64,000 nt of DNA, taken from Sclerodactyla briareus. Lineage: Eukaryota > Echinodermata > Holothuroidea > Dendrochirotida > Sclerodactylidae. Shown here piece after piece: positions 50,240 to 61,544 of this stretch; the first letter of the stretch is position 1; each line of letters opens with the position of its first letter. Location of the stretch: contig JAODTK010005771.1 of the NCBI GenBank assembly GCA_026419785.1, forward strand, positions 659,501 through 723,500, given 5' to 3'. The notes under the pieces are model-generated. The model saw only the letters and a program-made list of their open reading frames with translations. It did no database searches and was not told the origin of the DNA. The position numbers and the translations under genes are program-made.

Positions 50240-52950
50240 TGCAGTCTATCTGTGGCAGAGCATAAGCAATGGCAGTATTGTTGTGAGGTGGCCAAAAGAT
50301 TCCATCTTTAGGCCACAGCTTGGTGGTGGTAAGCAGTATGGCCATGCTGTCATCACTGTCTACTGATTGCCCTTCTTGTTGTATTTCTGTGTTGTTTCTG
50401 TGTTATCTGTAGAGTTTGTGTTTTCTGTGCACGTTTTCTGTTGTATGCACTTTATTTTGCACCGGTCTCGCTGGACATTCCGTGACACTGATGCCTTGCA
50501 GGCCCAAGTCACGTCGAGAGAAAGAAAGAAAAGGTTGTTTTAAAAAATATTCTCAACAGTTTCTCGTTGTCCTTCAAGAGCAGTTGTTCATCATGCAGAG
50601 ATATGATATAACCCTGCAAAAACGTAAAACTCATCATCGTTAGCATCCAGTTTACATCGAAATCTCTCCACTCCGAGTGGGATCTAACAGTTTACAGCAG
50701 CTTTCACTTATGTCACCCTCTACTGGTGTGTGCAGTCCAGCAGGGAAGGTTGCTTCCAGTTCTGGAGGCTTTGCTGTGCAGGTGTTCAGCCCGGTCCCCT
50801 TTGATGAACTCGTCCAGAAACATCACTACCTGAACCTTCCCCTCAACAGCCAAGTCCCCTGTTATGAGACTGGACTCCAAGCTCGGGAGATTGAAATCCA
50901 GGCATTCATTGTGTACAAACCCATAAGTCCACAATGGCATCTTCAAAATGTAGGGCGACCATGTCCCCCTGCTTCCCTCTCACCCAGAGAAGGAAACATT
51001 TTTTTTTCGGGTGCTATTTTAAAAAAAAAAGTTGCACCCCTCAATCCCTTTTCGGGTGCTACTTTGGTATTTTCGGGTGGTATTGCCTAACCATTGAAAA
51101 GTGGTCCCAAATGCATTGCTAAAGCCAGCGATTGGTTAGCTATCAATAACGCACACACTGTTGTGTTCAACAATGCATTGCAAAACATCTTTTCCACCTA
51201 TATTTACCCACGACTAATGCCCCTAATTGCTCATTGCCGTCAGTGCCCTCCTCCTCTCAAAGCTAGCGATAATACCCTACAGCAATTTCTAAAAGTTTCC
51301 ATTGAATCATCAGCACATTACATGTAGAAGTGTCATGATTTTCCGCATTTTATTTCTACTCAATTCTTCATTTGGATTAGTCCTTTCATTCATTGTATTG
51401 TATTGTTTGTGCACCATACATGGTACCGTAATATTGCGTAGTGAAAGTAAAACTAGACTGATGTACGCAACCCATGGAGGTATTATATTAACGGCAACTG
51501 TACTGTACAATCAATCAAGTGGCCTTATCGAATCTCGCTCCGCATTGCACATTTATCGGATTATCCTTCAACCATCATGTTCTACATTTCTGTCGTAGGA
51601 TTTGGTAAGTGGAAAATCAATAGGAAAAGTGCATAATTAACGTTAACCCAGGCCTGGCCGGCCCACGTACGCTGCCCACACACTACATAATAATTAAAAA
51701 CGGCAGTATGAATGCACAGCGACAGCCTACGTAAGTCACATAAGTGTAAATTCACTGCGTTGAGCTAATTACTGCTATGCATTGCAGTGCTGCGCACATG
51801 GTTGTTGAACTGGTTTGAACCAGTTCGTGGCAGCATGCAGGACAGCGCTAGCCGCTAGCGATGGGCGGCGGGTCAGCTAGCGGTACAAGAAGTATGCTGT
51901 ACGGTCGTATGATGTGTGTTTGGGATTTGAGGTGATACCGTTATGATTGTAGTGCTCGCGAGTTCCTTCGCAGCGACAATACTTTTCAAATCACATTTAT
52001 AACTTGCAATATATCAGTAGTCCTACATGATAGGCATGAATGAATTATATGCCCAGAAATCTACCATTTGTTTTTCCATGGAAAATATAAGAAAACGATC
52101 TCATTTGAGTATCTAGAGTAAATTAATTATGAGTTGTAAAATCATTGTCAAAATCGTGGTTGACCGACCCAGAAAAGAATACACTGGAGCTCGCTTATAA
52201 TGTTACGTAGTATGATGAGAGAGTTACACAGTTACAATTGAACATTTTGCAGTAATTTTCAAATTTGCCTTCTTGCCCTTGTCTTTTTTTCAGATTGCCT
52301 TGCTGGTGGCCCATAAAAAATGTTCTAAAATTGCCTTTGCCGCCGCTGCATTTTGAATGTAACCGAAGGCATTTTTAATTGCCCCAGAAATTGCCTGCCC
52401 CGTCCACCTTTTAATCGAGGCCTGAACGAGCACGTGGTACGTATATCAGCGGCAACCATCAATGGGAATTTACGTCCCCCGCGTGGTCACGAGGCTTGAC
52501 CATGTACGTACATTGTGTGCATATGGTTTTCAGTGAAATGAATTCGATACGGAAGAATGGAGTAGAGCCAATCTGAGACAAAAACAGCGGCAGAATGATT
52601 TAAGTTCCACGAATATTTGTGCTCTTGGGGCAGTTCCATTTATGGATGTTGGTGCGCGATATTTAAGGGTGCGATGGGCTCAATATGTCCGAATTTTCGC
52701 ACCACTCTCTAGTTCGATTCGGGTGCTGTTTTGGACCTTTCGGTGCAGAATCGCACTCCGCACCCTGTTTTTCCGACGCTGCTCTCACCTCCCCCCCCCC
52801 CCCCCATGCAAGATTGACACCCTCGTTTCATATAGATGTGAGACTTCAGCCAGTTCTGTTATACCCAGGTTTAGTCACATCACTTATTTTTATTCATCTT
52901 TCCTGTGGATAACTTCATTCACCTTCATAATACATTTTATTTGCTTTTTT
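50240..52950. other. TPC2 intron: LINE 3' flank and unrecognised repeat sequence
   Basis: The LINE 3' untranslated region probably continues to about 50650. Two blocks containing TTCGGGTGCT (51005-51080 and 52690-52740) resemble each other and may mark the ends of an element of about 1.7 kb. Repeated ATTGCC words occur at 52265-52400, followed by AATCGAGGCCTGA. A 137-codon frame at 50677-51090 has no recognised motif. Confidence 0.35.
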
Positions 52951-52954
52951 TAAG

Positions 52955-53056
52955 GTTGCCAAGATTTGGGCTCTTGGTTGGAAACGTTACGCTGTCAGTC
53001 GGATGAATCTCTTTGATCTCAAGTACAACTATGTGCGCTAAGTACTAATCTGTTTG
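52955..53056 (+). CDS. TPCN2: TPC2 exon: domain II S2-S3
   Basis: Phase 0 gives VAKIWALGWKRYAVSRMNLFD. Human TPC2 has [21 protein letters not shown], so the spacing is identical. The remainder before the strong donor (TTG|GTAAGC) reads LKYNYVR, then a TAA at 53039-53041, then VLICL. Either an indel lies between FD and the end, or an earlier, weaker GT is the donor. The acceptor TTTTTTTAAG is adequate. Confidence 0.78.
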
Positions 53057-55884
53057 GTAAGCGCCATCCAGACGCATTTTTTTCCTTGGAGGAATCTATG
53101 AAGTCATGTCAGTATGTGTGTATGCGCCTATATATGTATGTGTCATGTGTGTGTGTGTGTGTGGTGTTGATGCTGGCTTGTGAACAAGATTATTCGACCC
53201 CACCTGGATAGATTCAAGCTCATTCTCGGTTGTGAGTTCCCCATAATGAGTTCATTTAGTGGACGAAGGGTCGGGAAGGACACAATCCTCACAATCCTCA
53301 TTGTTCTGAGGTCAGGTCAAAAGTTATCTCACGTCAACAAGAGGTCAAAGTGGTGTAGACCAGAGTTCATTTTTGGTCACAAATTGGAAATTTGCAAAAA
53401 GCTACGTTTTGACCCCACCTGAATGGATCAAAACCCTACTTACCAACCTTCATTGCAATAGTTCTTCTTGGATATCATCTTGTTCATGTGAATGAGGTTG
53501 TCCATACCCAAGATATGTCTTGGTCCATATTCGTCACTTTGGTATCAGTTTCTTCAACTTTGAAGGTTTTTCTTGTTTTCGTTCCATGAGGTGCCTGTTG
53601 AAACATACGTTTTTACTTCGTTCACCTCATATCACTCATTTTACTTGGCTGTGCAGGATGTCCCTTCAACCAATAGGTGATTTGCCAAACAACGCCTGCG
53701 TCGAATTCGTTTTGCTCCGCTCTCAGCTAAATCTGGCGGGACTAGCAGGCGGTGCGACGTCACGTTTATTTCGCATTAGACATTCTCTCTTTACTGAATT
53801 ACGGGAATCGGCCATGCCCTCGCTTGCAAATTAACTCACTTACTATGGATTCGATTGGAATTGTTGAGACAACCCCAACCTAGTTTTCCGTCATACGTCA
53901 GATGGATCTCCTTTTCCTAATTCCCCATTCACCGTATTCATATTCTTTCAAACTCATCGGAGATACTGAACAAGCCACAATCGCCGCGCAGGAGCTAAAA
54001 CAGTTGCTGCTCGGTTCATTTATTCGTCAAAGGCATCATTCTCGATCATTCTCTTTCGGTATCGTAGAAGTTGTTCTGTGAATATTTATGACAAATATGG
54101 GGTGGGGCGTTTTCTTGCGGAAATCATTCAGGGTGCTCCCATCCTATCCGCCCTGTGGTCTACTGAGGCGCTGACACCTGCGTTCACTGAATCGTATCAG
54201 CAGAATCCCGAAATCAGCAATTTGGGGGGATTAGTCAAATAAAGACCGACAGACATATGTGGTAATATTCGGACCGTGGTATATACGAAGAAATAGCCCC
54301 CTCTTTTTCAGGAACAGCTTCTTCATATTGTCTGCTTTAGCAAGCTACCGCTGTCCTTGTACGGTCTATGCTCCAGCCTCTCATATCATCATGAATAGTT
54401 TTACACATCATGAACCAAACAGGTGAACTTGGTGGCACACCTTACTTCATTCTACCATAATCTGAGCAATGGTCGATAAGTTTAGTCACAAGGTTCACTG
54501 CGCGACGCATTAATCCAGTCCGGCAAAAAAAAATGTTGTTTGATTTAAATCAGGCCGATTTTATCACAATTTGAATCAGGATTTTCAGTTGAGAAAATCA
54601 CCATTTAAATGAATCATGATTTTTTTTTTAATCAACAACCCTGCAGTCCGGGTCTTACGAGAGCTCCATTTTGCCGACCAACCACCTTGAGCCCTCTTGG
54701 ACTTGTAATGCCCAGTTAACATATCATCCTTGTTGAGCTGGCCGTACATTCACACTTAAAAGGACAAACAACTGCAGGCTTCGATACAACAGAGGTTATA
54801 TTGGCAGAATGGAAAACTAAGTGGTCCAAACCCCATTCCAATATGTTCCTATGTGTAGTTATTAACCTTCAAAGTTCGGTCCACTATGCAGAGAAACTGG
54901 GTGTGTGAATCCTAATCTATGCAATAATGCATGACGTCACACTTGGGCAAACTGGGAAGCATGTATTTCATTGTGTCATTTTGTCGGATGGGTCAACATT
55001 TAGAAGAAGCTCTGTTGCCTTTCGCTTACCAAAGTAACCATCAACACCTACCAACCCACTACCGCAACCTCGCCCATAGACTAAATGCTTTTCGAAGTGA
55101 GAATAATATGTGAATTTCCAGAAGAACCCAAAGCTAGTTTGTAGGGTTGAGCAAGTATAACATCATTTATTTTGCATGATGGGATGCTTCTCCATTTTGC
55201 ACAGTGCCACATGTACAAAGTCCAAAGCACTGTAACTCTGTAACGGAAAGTCGTATGAAACTGTGGGGTTTGACTGAGGCATTCGTTGTACTCACTCTTA
55301 GCTAATAATATTAGCTCCTTTTTATTAAATGTCATCATGACGTTGTCTTTAACAATAAACTCATTTGTACCTGCCAAAAAACTCAGTGCACCCCCCCCCC
55401 CTCCTCCCCTTCCTTAACTGTGGATGTTACTCATGAATTGTCTAAACAGATTTATTCACCATTTACCTCGCTTTATTGGCAAAAGTGAGGTGTGATTAAC
55501 CGCTGTCCAGAATATTGCTAGGTTGATACTCTATCAGTAATACACTACGGAGCTCAGGCAATGTATTTCCCACACTCCATGCCCAGCTAATTTCAGGTGT
55601 GAACATGTGAATGACATCATTACAATATTCATGGGCGTGTAATAATCAGCGCTTTTCTGAGCATGCACGATTCACAGTATCAATCCACAGGATGATCCAG
55701 CAAAAAAGGCAACTCTGGAAACGTACAAAATTCGCTTTTCTAATGCTAATGAAGCCAACTTGTCACAATTTAATGGGCCATATATGGCTTATCGTAATAT
55801 TCCCAACAGAATTACAGAAAATTATTTTTATGGGACCAATGCACTTTATTCTCTTCTCCCTCAGTGTTTCATGGCCCTGAGTCT
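53057..55884 (+). repeat. tandem intron duplication, copy 1
   Basis: Collinear blocks shared with 55885-58788 are: 53073-53140 (GAGGAATCTATG.AGTCATGT), 53180-53410 (TTGTGAACAAGA.TATTCGAC, CACCTGGA), 53440-53585 (GTTCTTGTGAATGAGG-like), 54335-54750 (CTGTACGGTCTATGCTCCAG), 55380-55500 (CTTCCTTAACTGTGGAT, GCTGTCCAGAATATTGC) and 55660-55880. A MITE sits in copy 1 at 54.76-55.35 kb. The sequence 53590-54330 has no counterpart. Confidence 0.78.
54757..55352. mobile_element. MITE related to 35.9-36.3 kb, inverted and longer
   Basis: The left end is AAAAGGACAAACAACTGCAG. Internal blocks (TGCATGATGGGATGCTTC, CGGAAAGTCGTATGAA) match the reverse complement of the 35.9 kb copy. The right end is eroded (ACGTTGTCTTTAAC). 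An additional ~100-200 bp with no match lies in the middle. Confidence 0.65.
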
Positions 55885-58788
55885 CATTTTTTCCCCCTTG
55901 AGGAATCTATGTAGTCATGTCAGTATGTGTTGTATATGGCATATGTATGTGTACATGTGGGTGTGTGTGAATGCGGCTTGTGAACAAGAATATTCGACCC
56001 CACCTGGAAAGATCAAGCTCATGCTTGGTATGTGAGTTGCCCATAATGAATACAAAACACGATCCTCATTGTTTTTAGGTCAGGTCAAAAGTTATCTGAG
56101 GTCAACAATAGAGGTCAAAGTGGTGTAGACCAGAGTTCATTTTGGTCACAAATTTGGAAATTGTAAAAAGCTACATTCCGGTCAATCTTAGCATGACCCC
56201 ACCAAAAACTAGACCCCACCCACCTGGATGGATCAAAACTCATACTTGGTATGTGGCTTCCCAACTGAGTACATGAACCCTATTTATTTAGGGTCAGGTC
56301 AAAGGTCATTTGAAGTCATCAGAGGACATAATCTGGAGACCTCGTGAACACAATTAGTTCGGAACGCTTGATCTGATCAAGCTGAAAGTTGGTTTACAGC
56401 TTCCTTATAGGGAGGTAACATGACCCTGTTGTTTTTGGTATGAACCGGTTGTCATTTTTCGGTAGAACGTTTGAAAAAAGTAATATTCTGGCAAATTTTC
56501 ACCTTGTGAACACGATAACTCAACCCCACCTGGATGGATTAGCTCATACTTGGTATGTGAGTTCACCAAAATGAGTACCTGAACCCCATTGTTTTGGGTC
56601 CGCCGGTCAAAGGTCATCAAGGCATTCTGGTTGTCTCTGCATTTGAGGGTTTCCCGTGCATAATTTAAGTAAATTCAATAATAATGAACAACACCAAAAA
56701 ACAAACAATACCAACCTTTCATTGAATTAGTCAAATTTCTCCTCAGTTTCACCTTGTTCTTGTGAATGAGGTTGTTCTTACTCAAGATATTTCTTGGTTC
56801 ATTTTTGTCATTTGGTTTCGTTTCTTCAACTTTGAATGTTATCTTAGGTTCCAATTTCTTTGTCTTTGAATGTTCTCTGTGATTTCTTTAAAAAAAAAAA
56901 TAACAAATACAACATCAACCTTTCACTTAAGTGCTGGCCACCCTTATCTTGTTCATGTGAACTAGGCGCATGTTGCTCTGACAATCAAGTGCGTAGCCAG
57001 CCTGGCCGAGTTAGAGGGGGCAAGATGATTTTCCCTGATTCGGGCATTTCTTCCCTACATTTTCTCACAGAAATAATGAGCGAGAGCATGAGGTAGTTTG
57101 GTTGTCCACTATTTCTTCTCTTTTTCCCTCTTGTTCAATCTTTATCTCCCGATTTTCTCCCTCTTCCCCCCCCCCCACCTCCCGCCCCCACTGGCTATGC
57201 ATCTGCTGACAATTAAAATCCCCAGGTAGAAAGCTGATGCCGCTGTCCCTGTACGGTCTATGCTCCAGCCTCTCATATCATCATAAATAGTTTTACACAT
57301 TGGACATGCATGGGAGCGTGATCCAAACAGGGAAACTCGGTTGCACTATTTTCTTCATTCTACCATATTCTGAGCTATGGTTGATTAATTTAGTGCACAG
57401 TCACTGCCCATCACACCAGCACTCAAGTCCAGCAGGGGTTGTTTGATTTGAATCAAGCTGATAAAAATATTAATGTAATCGGGATCTTCAATTGAAAAAA
57501 TCATGAATTGAATAAATCTTTTTTTTTTCAATATACCAACCAAAACGAACCCCTGCAGTCTAGGTCTTACGAGAGCTACTTTCACCTCACCAACCAACCA
57601 CCCTGAGCTATCTTTGACTTGTTACCATATCATCTTGGTCAAGCTCAGCCATACAATACGCTTAACACGTATAACCCACTCTTGTTGTGTGCCGAAACAA
57701 CTCAGTGGACCCCTTCCTTTCCCCCTTCCTTAACTGTGGATTTGTACTCATGAATTTTATGAACAAAATGATATTTCAACTATTCACGCTCTTAAAGTGC
57801 AATGGTCATGAAATGTATTTTCTCTAGAATGTAGTGGATTGTTACTGTACATCATCGCATTGACACATCGACCAAAAAATTAGATTTAGTCACCAATTAA
57901 TTACCACTTTATTTGCCAAAGTAAGGTATGAATAACTGCTGTCCAGAATATTGCAAGGTTGATACCCTATTAGAGCTTTTCATTCAACTTTTGGAACATC
58001 GAGAAAATAGGCATCAATGGTATGAAAAATGAATGCCATCCTTCAATACCTCATCTATAAAGAGAACGTCAGTCAAAATGCAGCACTCAATCATTTCTTA
58101 TTTAGTGTAGAAAATGGGAACAGCCGGCAAATTTTAAAAAAGGCCGGCCGGCCATAACAATTGTATTCGTTCTGCCACAGGCAACCCATCACAAAATTAC
58201 AAATTTTGACCTAATATGATCATTTCAACAGATGTTTTTTTCAATTGTAGCTTTCATATTAGTTATAACAATAGATTACCACAGTATTAGGTAGCTTGTG
58301 GATGGAAAGACAGACATGAAAATGGAAACTTCGTAATAAACGACAGAGCACAGGTGATGCATTTCCTACATTCCTTGCAGGAAAGCTAAATACACATGGG
58401 GAACATAGTATAGGAAGGAGGTGGACCACGTATGATCGTGCTATTCTGTGATATTGCATCCACATATTCTGTTATCAAGGCCCGTCTCCATTATGGACAG
58501 GCGGACACTGTTCGTGATGATAATGGACACGCGCATCATTATATATCTGGGCCTGCAATTAATCAGCACTTTTGTGCAGGCACAGATTCAATCTCTCGGG
58601 GAGATCTAGCAGAAAAGCAACTTACAAAATTCTCTCTTGTTTGATGATAAATGATGCTAACTTGTCCCAATTGCCACTGGGACCGTATAGGGTATCATAA
58701 TTATTCCAACAGAATTCATGGGAAAAGTGTTTTGACGGGACCAATGTACTTTTCTTCTCTGATCCCTTTAGTTTTTCATGGTCCTTAG
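55885..58788 (+). repeat. tandem intron duplication, copy 2
   Basis: This is the second copy of the unit at 53057-55884. It begins with CTCATTTTTTCCCCCTTGAG (compare GCATTTTTTTCCTTGGAG just after the donor in copy 1) and ends TTTTTCATGGTCCTTAG, the acceptor of the next exon. The end of copy 1 is TGTTTCATGGCCCTGAG. Copy 2 has extra 'CACCTGGATGGAT' units at 56.2-56.65 kb. Confidence 0.78.
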
Positions 58789-58848
58789 TTCATCGTGTAT
58801 TCCATCAACACGGAGAGCGACCTCTATGATGCAGGCAAAGGATTCTGG
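58789..58848 (+). CDS. TPCN2: TPC2 exon (probable): domain II S3-S4 region
   Basis: A 60-base phase 0-0 open exon with acceptor TTTTTCATGGTCCTTAG and donor GTAAGC, reading FIVYSINTESDLYDAGKGFW. It follows the S3 exon in the correct phase. It corresponds in position to the human segment after S3 (LAVYRLPHPGWRPEMVG), with only VY and general character in common. Nothing later in the window continues the channel, so the rest of the gene must lie beyond 64 kb or in very large introns. Confidence 0.5.
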
Positions 58849-61540
58849 GTAAGCCACAGTCGCAGCAGCACCCAGGCAGTTCCAGGTTGTGATTTTACAG
58901 TGATGCCCAGTGAGCTACTTCAAAGGCTTCATTGATAGGGGCTCCTGATGAAGTTGAGATAGACCGAGTTACCTGTCAAATCTTGATAACCTCTCTTTAT
59001 CAAAGTGGAAAAAGTGAAAAAACAGCAAGTGAGAACATTGCGCACAGTGTTGACGCCGTGTAGCCTTTTTTTTTGTTTTATCTGGGAGGGAATTTCCCTT
59101 CCTTCATTTCATGGTAGTAAGGGATTTTGGAAATGATTAGGAGAGAATACAAAACCTCAAAAACAACAGTTTGGGAGGGAATGTCCCTCGTTGGGGGAAT
59201 GTCCCTCCTTCGGGAGGGAATGTCTTCTCCTGGGATAATATTTTCATTTAAGTTAGTATATGGCGTACAGCAGAGGATCGTCGAACTATTCAAGGCCCCC
59301 AGCAAGGATGCGGACCTGGATACTGCACAATTGTCATGCTGCGAATCCCTCACCAGATACACGAAAAAGGCGGCATGCCTAGTTGGAGGTACCTCGGTGT
59401 GGTGGTGGGGGGGAATCACACGCAAAACATAAGTAGAAGAAGACACAGGGTCAATAAAAATGAACCCCGCAACTGAAACAGATGCCAGTAGATTTTAGCC
59501 CCGATAGGCCCATTTCAGATGAAAAGTGAATATTGCCGAACACTCATTTGCCGATTGATGGATTCCGCACCAACCGAAGAAGAGAGCAAGAAATTCACTG
59601 TGATTGGTGAATCCCTTTGTGGAAATTCCAAGTGTGTGGGGAATTTGCAACTAATTTTCTTGAACGAGAAAGGTGGAAAGGGTGAAGTCTTGAGTAGGAA
59701 GGGGAGGGGGGTTCTGGGTTTGGTACCTGAAATGTGTGATTGACCCCTGCATAACCGTTTCTTCAAGCTGCATCATTACCACATGGGCTTATAACCCTCT
59801 CGTCTTCCATATATTGAGCAGCTCCATGATAATACCATGGTCATATATGTGTATTAACCCATTCCCCTCATAGTTCCCATCCAAATAAGCAAAACAGAAG
59901 ACACCTCCTGTTTGCAATCCAGGGTAACAATCATTTTTTTTTTTTTCCCGGTACGCCACCTATTCCCAGTTCTCATGCACGCCGTTTTTCGGCATGTCTT
60001 GTTGTCCCTTTGTATCGGGAGTGAAGCTATCACACCCGGCCTTTAATCTCGCTGTGTAGGATTGTTTTCATTTCCTGAAGTTGTTTTCTGTCAGGGTAGT
60101 GTGTGCCGGCGAGGGGATTTGGTCAATTCCCCTTCAAAGCCTGTATCTTTCTCTGGTTGTCGTTTGGTACTCGGGGCACGGTCTTTTTGTGTAACGGGCA
60201 GGTGAAGGTTATACCAATGGTGCAATAACGTGATTGGCATATGAGGCACTGCTGTGATAAATGAATGTTCACAGGGTCCGTAGGGTTCCCACAGGTCTTG
60301 CAAGTCCCTTTAAATCCTTGAAAAATGCGAGTCCTTGAAAGTCCTTGAAATTACCTTGAATTTGGATTTTTTCTAAGAAGTCCTTGACCAAAAAAAAATG
60401 TCCTTGAAAAGTTTTGGAATGTCTTGAAAATTTCAGCAGTCATTTCTCGTCATTACCTTTGGCACCAAACTTATAATATTGTCAGTATTTCTAAGTTGGG
60501 TAAAGTTACATTTAATTGAAAGTCACTGTTACCCCCTAATAACTATGCCCATATTTCTAGAAATCACAGCAGATTAAACCAAGTGTTCACTCTCTGTCAC
60601 ATCACTATCTGGCACCCAACTTATCATGTTTGCACACATTGCACTCTTTTTTTAAGCTTGGTGAAGATTACAATTGAACCTGGTTAAGCTCTATATTGCT
60701 GCTAGAGTCATAAATTTATCGCATCTGTGAAAAAAGAACATTTAGCAGCCCCAAACAGTGCGTTCTTTTGCTGGATGTTACCAAACTTGGCACAATATTC
60801 ACGACCCGGGACATGTTTTGACCAGAGTCGAGAACAATGGTGTGAAATTGTCTTTTTGGCCCATTGGTCAGTCTTTGATTGCTGTTGACCACATGTATAT
60901 AGAATGGGCATTGAGTGTGTCATTAAAGGATGCATCTAAGTTTTGATACATTCCTTGAGTGGTGTCTCAATTCACATTTGACATGTGCAATGACAATGTC
61001 ATTAGAAGAGGAACAGTTAAGTCGGTCCATTGTTTGAAAAATTGCCAAAAGTGCTTCCTTCCCGCAAATGTCAATCAAATGTTCTTGAACTTTTACACTT
61101 ATCTATTATTCCACAGCCTTTGATGCTATTTGACAAACTTAGTCACAGTGGTGTGAACCAAGTCATTAGCCATCAGGTTGCTCAGGAATTTTTTGGGCCC
61201 CAAGGCCCGGTGTGGGCCCTTGGGCCATCATGTGGATCATGCAAATGCGCCTTCTCTATGAGTTTTGTGCACAGGTGTTTGTTGTTCGGGGTCATAAAAT
61301 TTCTAAAGCATCGTGTCAGGATTTTTTGGTCAAGGCCCCATGTGGTTTATGAATATGTTTTCCCTCCCAATTATGAACAACTAACTAGTTCATAGTTTCA
61401 TAGATTTTTCGAAGTTCTTCTGCAACACCAATTTTTAAAGGGTTTATCATTGACATTTTGATCATTGTTCCATTTCACCACAGCACAATTTCCTGACTGC
61501 TCTACTTTCAACGTGTACCCTTGAATACCATAGACTGATT
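58849..61540. other. presumed TPC2 intron, no supported exon
   Basis: Three copies of GGGAGGGAATGTCCCT-like sequence lie near 59170-59225. Repeated TCCTTGAAA words at 60300-60430 resemble a common low-complexity transposon flank (similar words occur near 44.9-45.1 kb). A block near 61180-61240 (GGGCCC-rich, TCAGGAATTTTT) belongs to the 40.5-41.6 kb repeat family. Open frames at 59127-59432 and 59519-59743 are not recognised. Confidence 0.4.
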
Positions 61541-61544
61541 TGGT

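Noticed and set aside
58849-61540. Later TPC2 exons (rest of S4, S5, pore, S6 of domain II)
   Set aside because: Searched for FRFLRI-, VVNNW- and LFLALI-like strings in all plus frames and found none.
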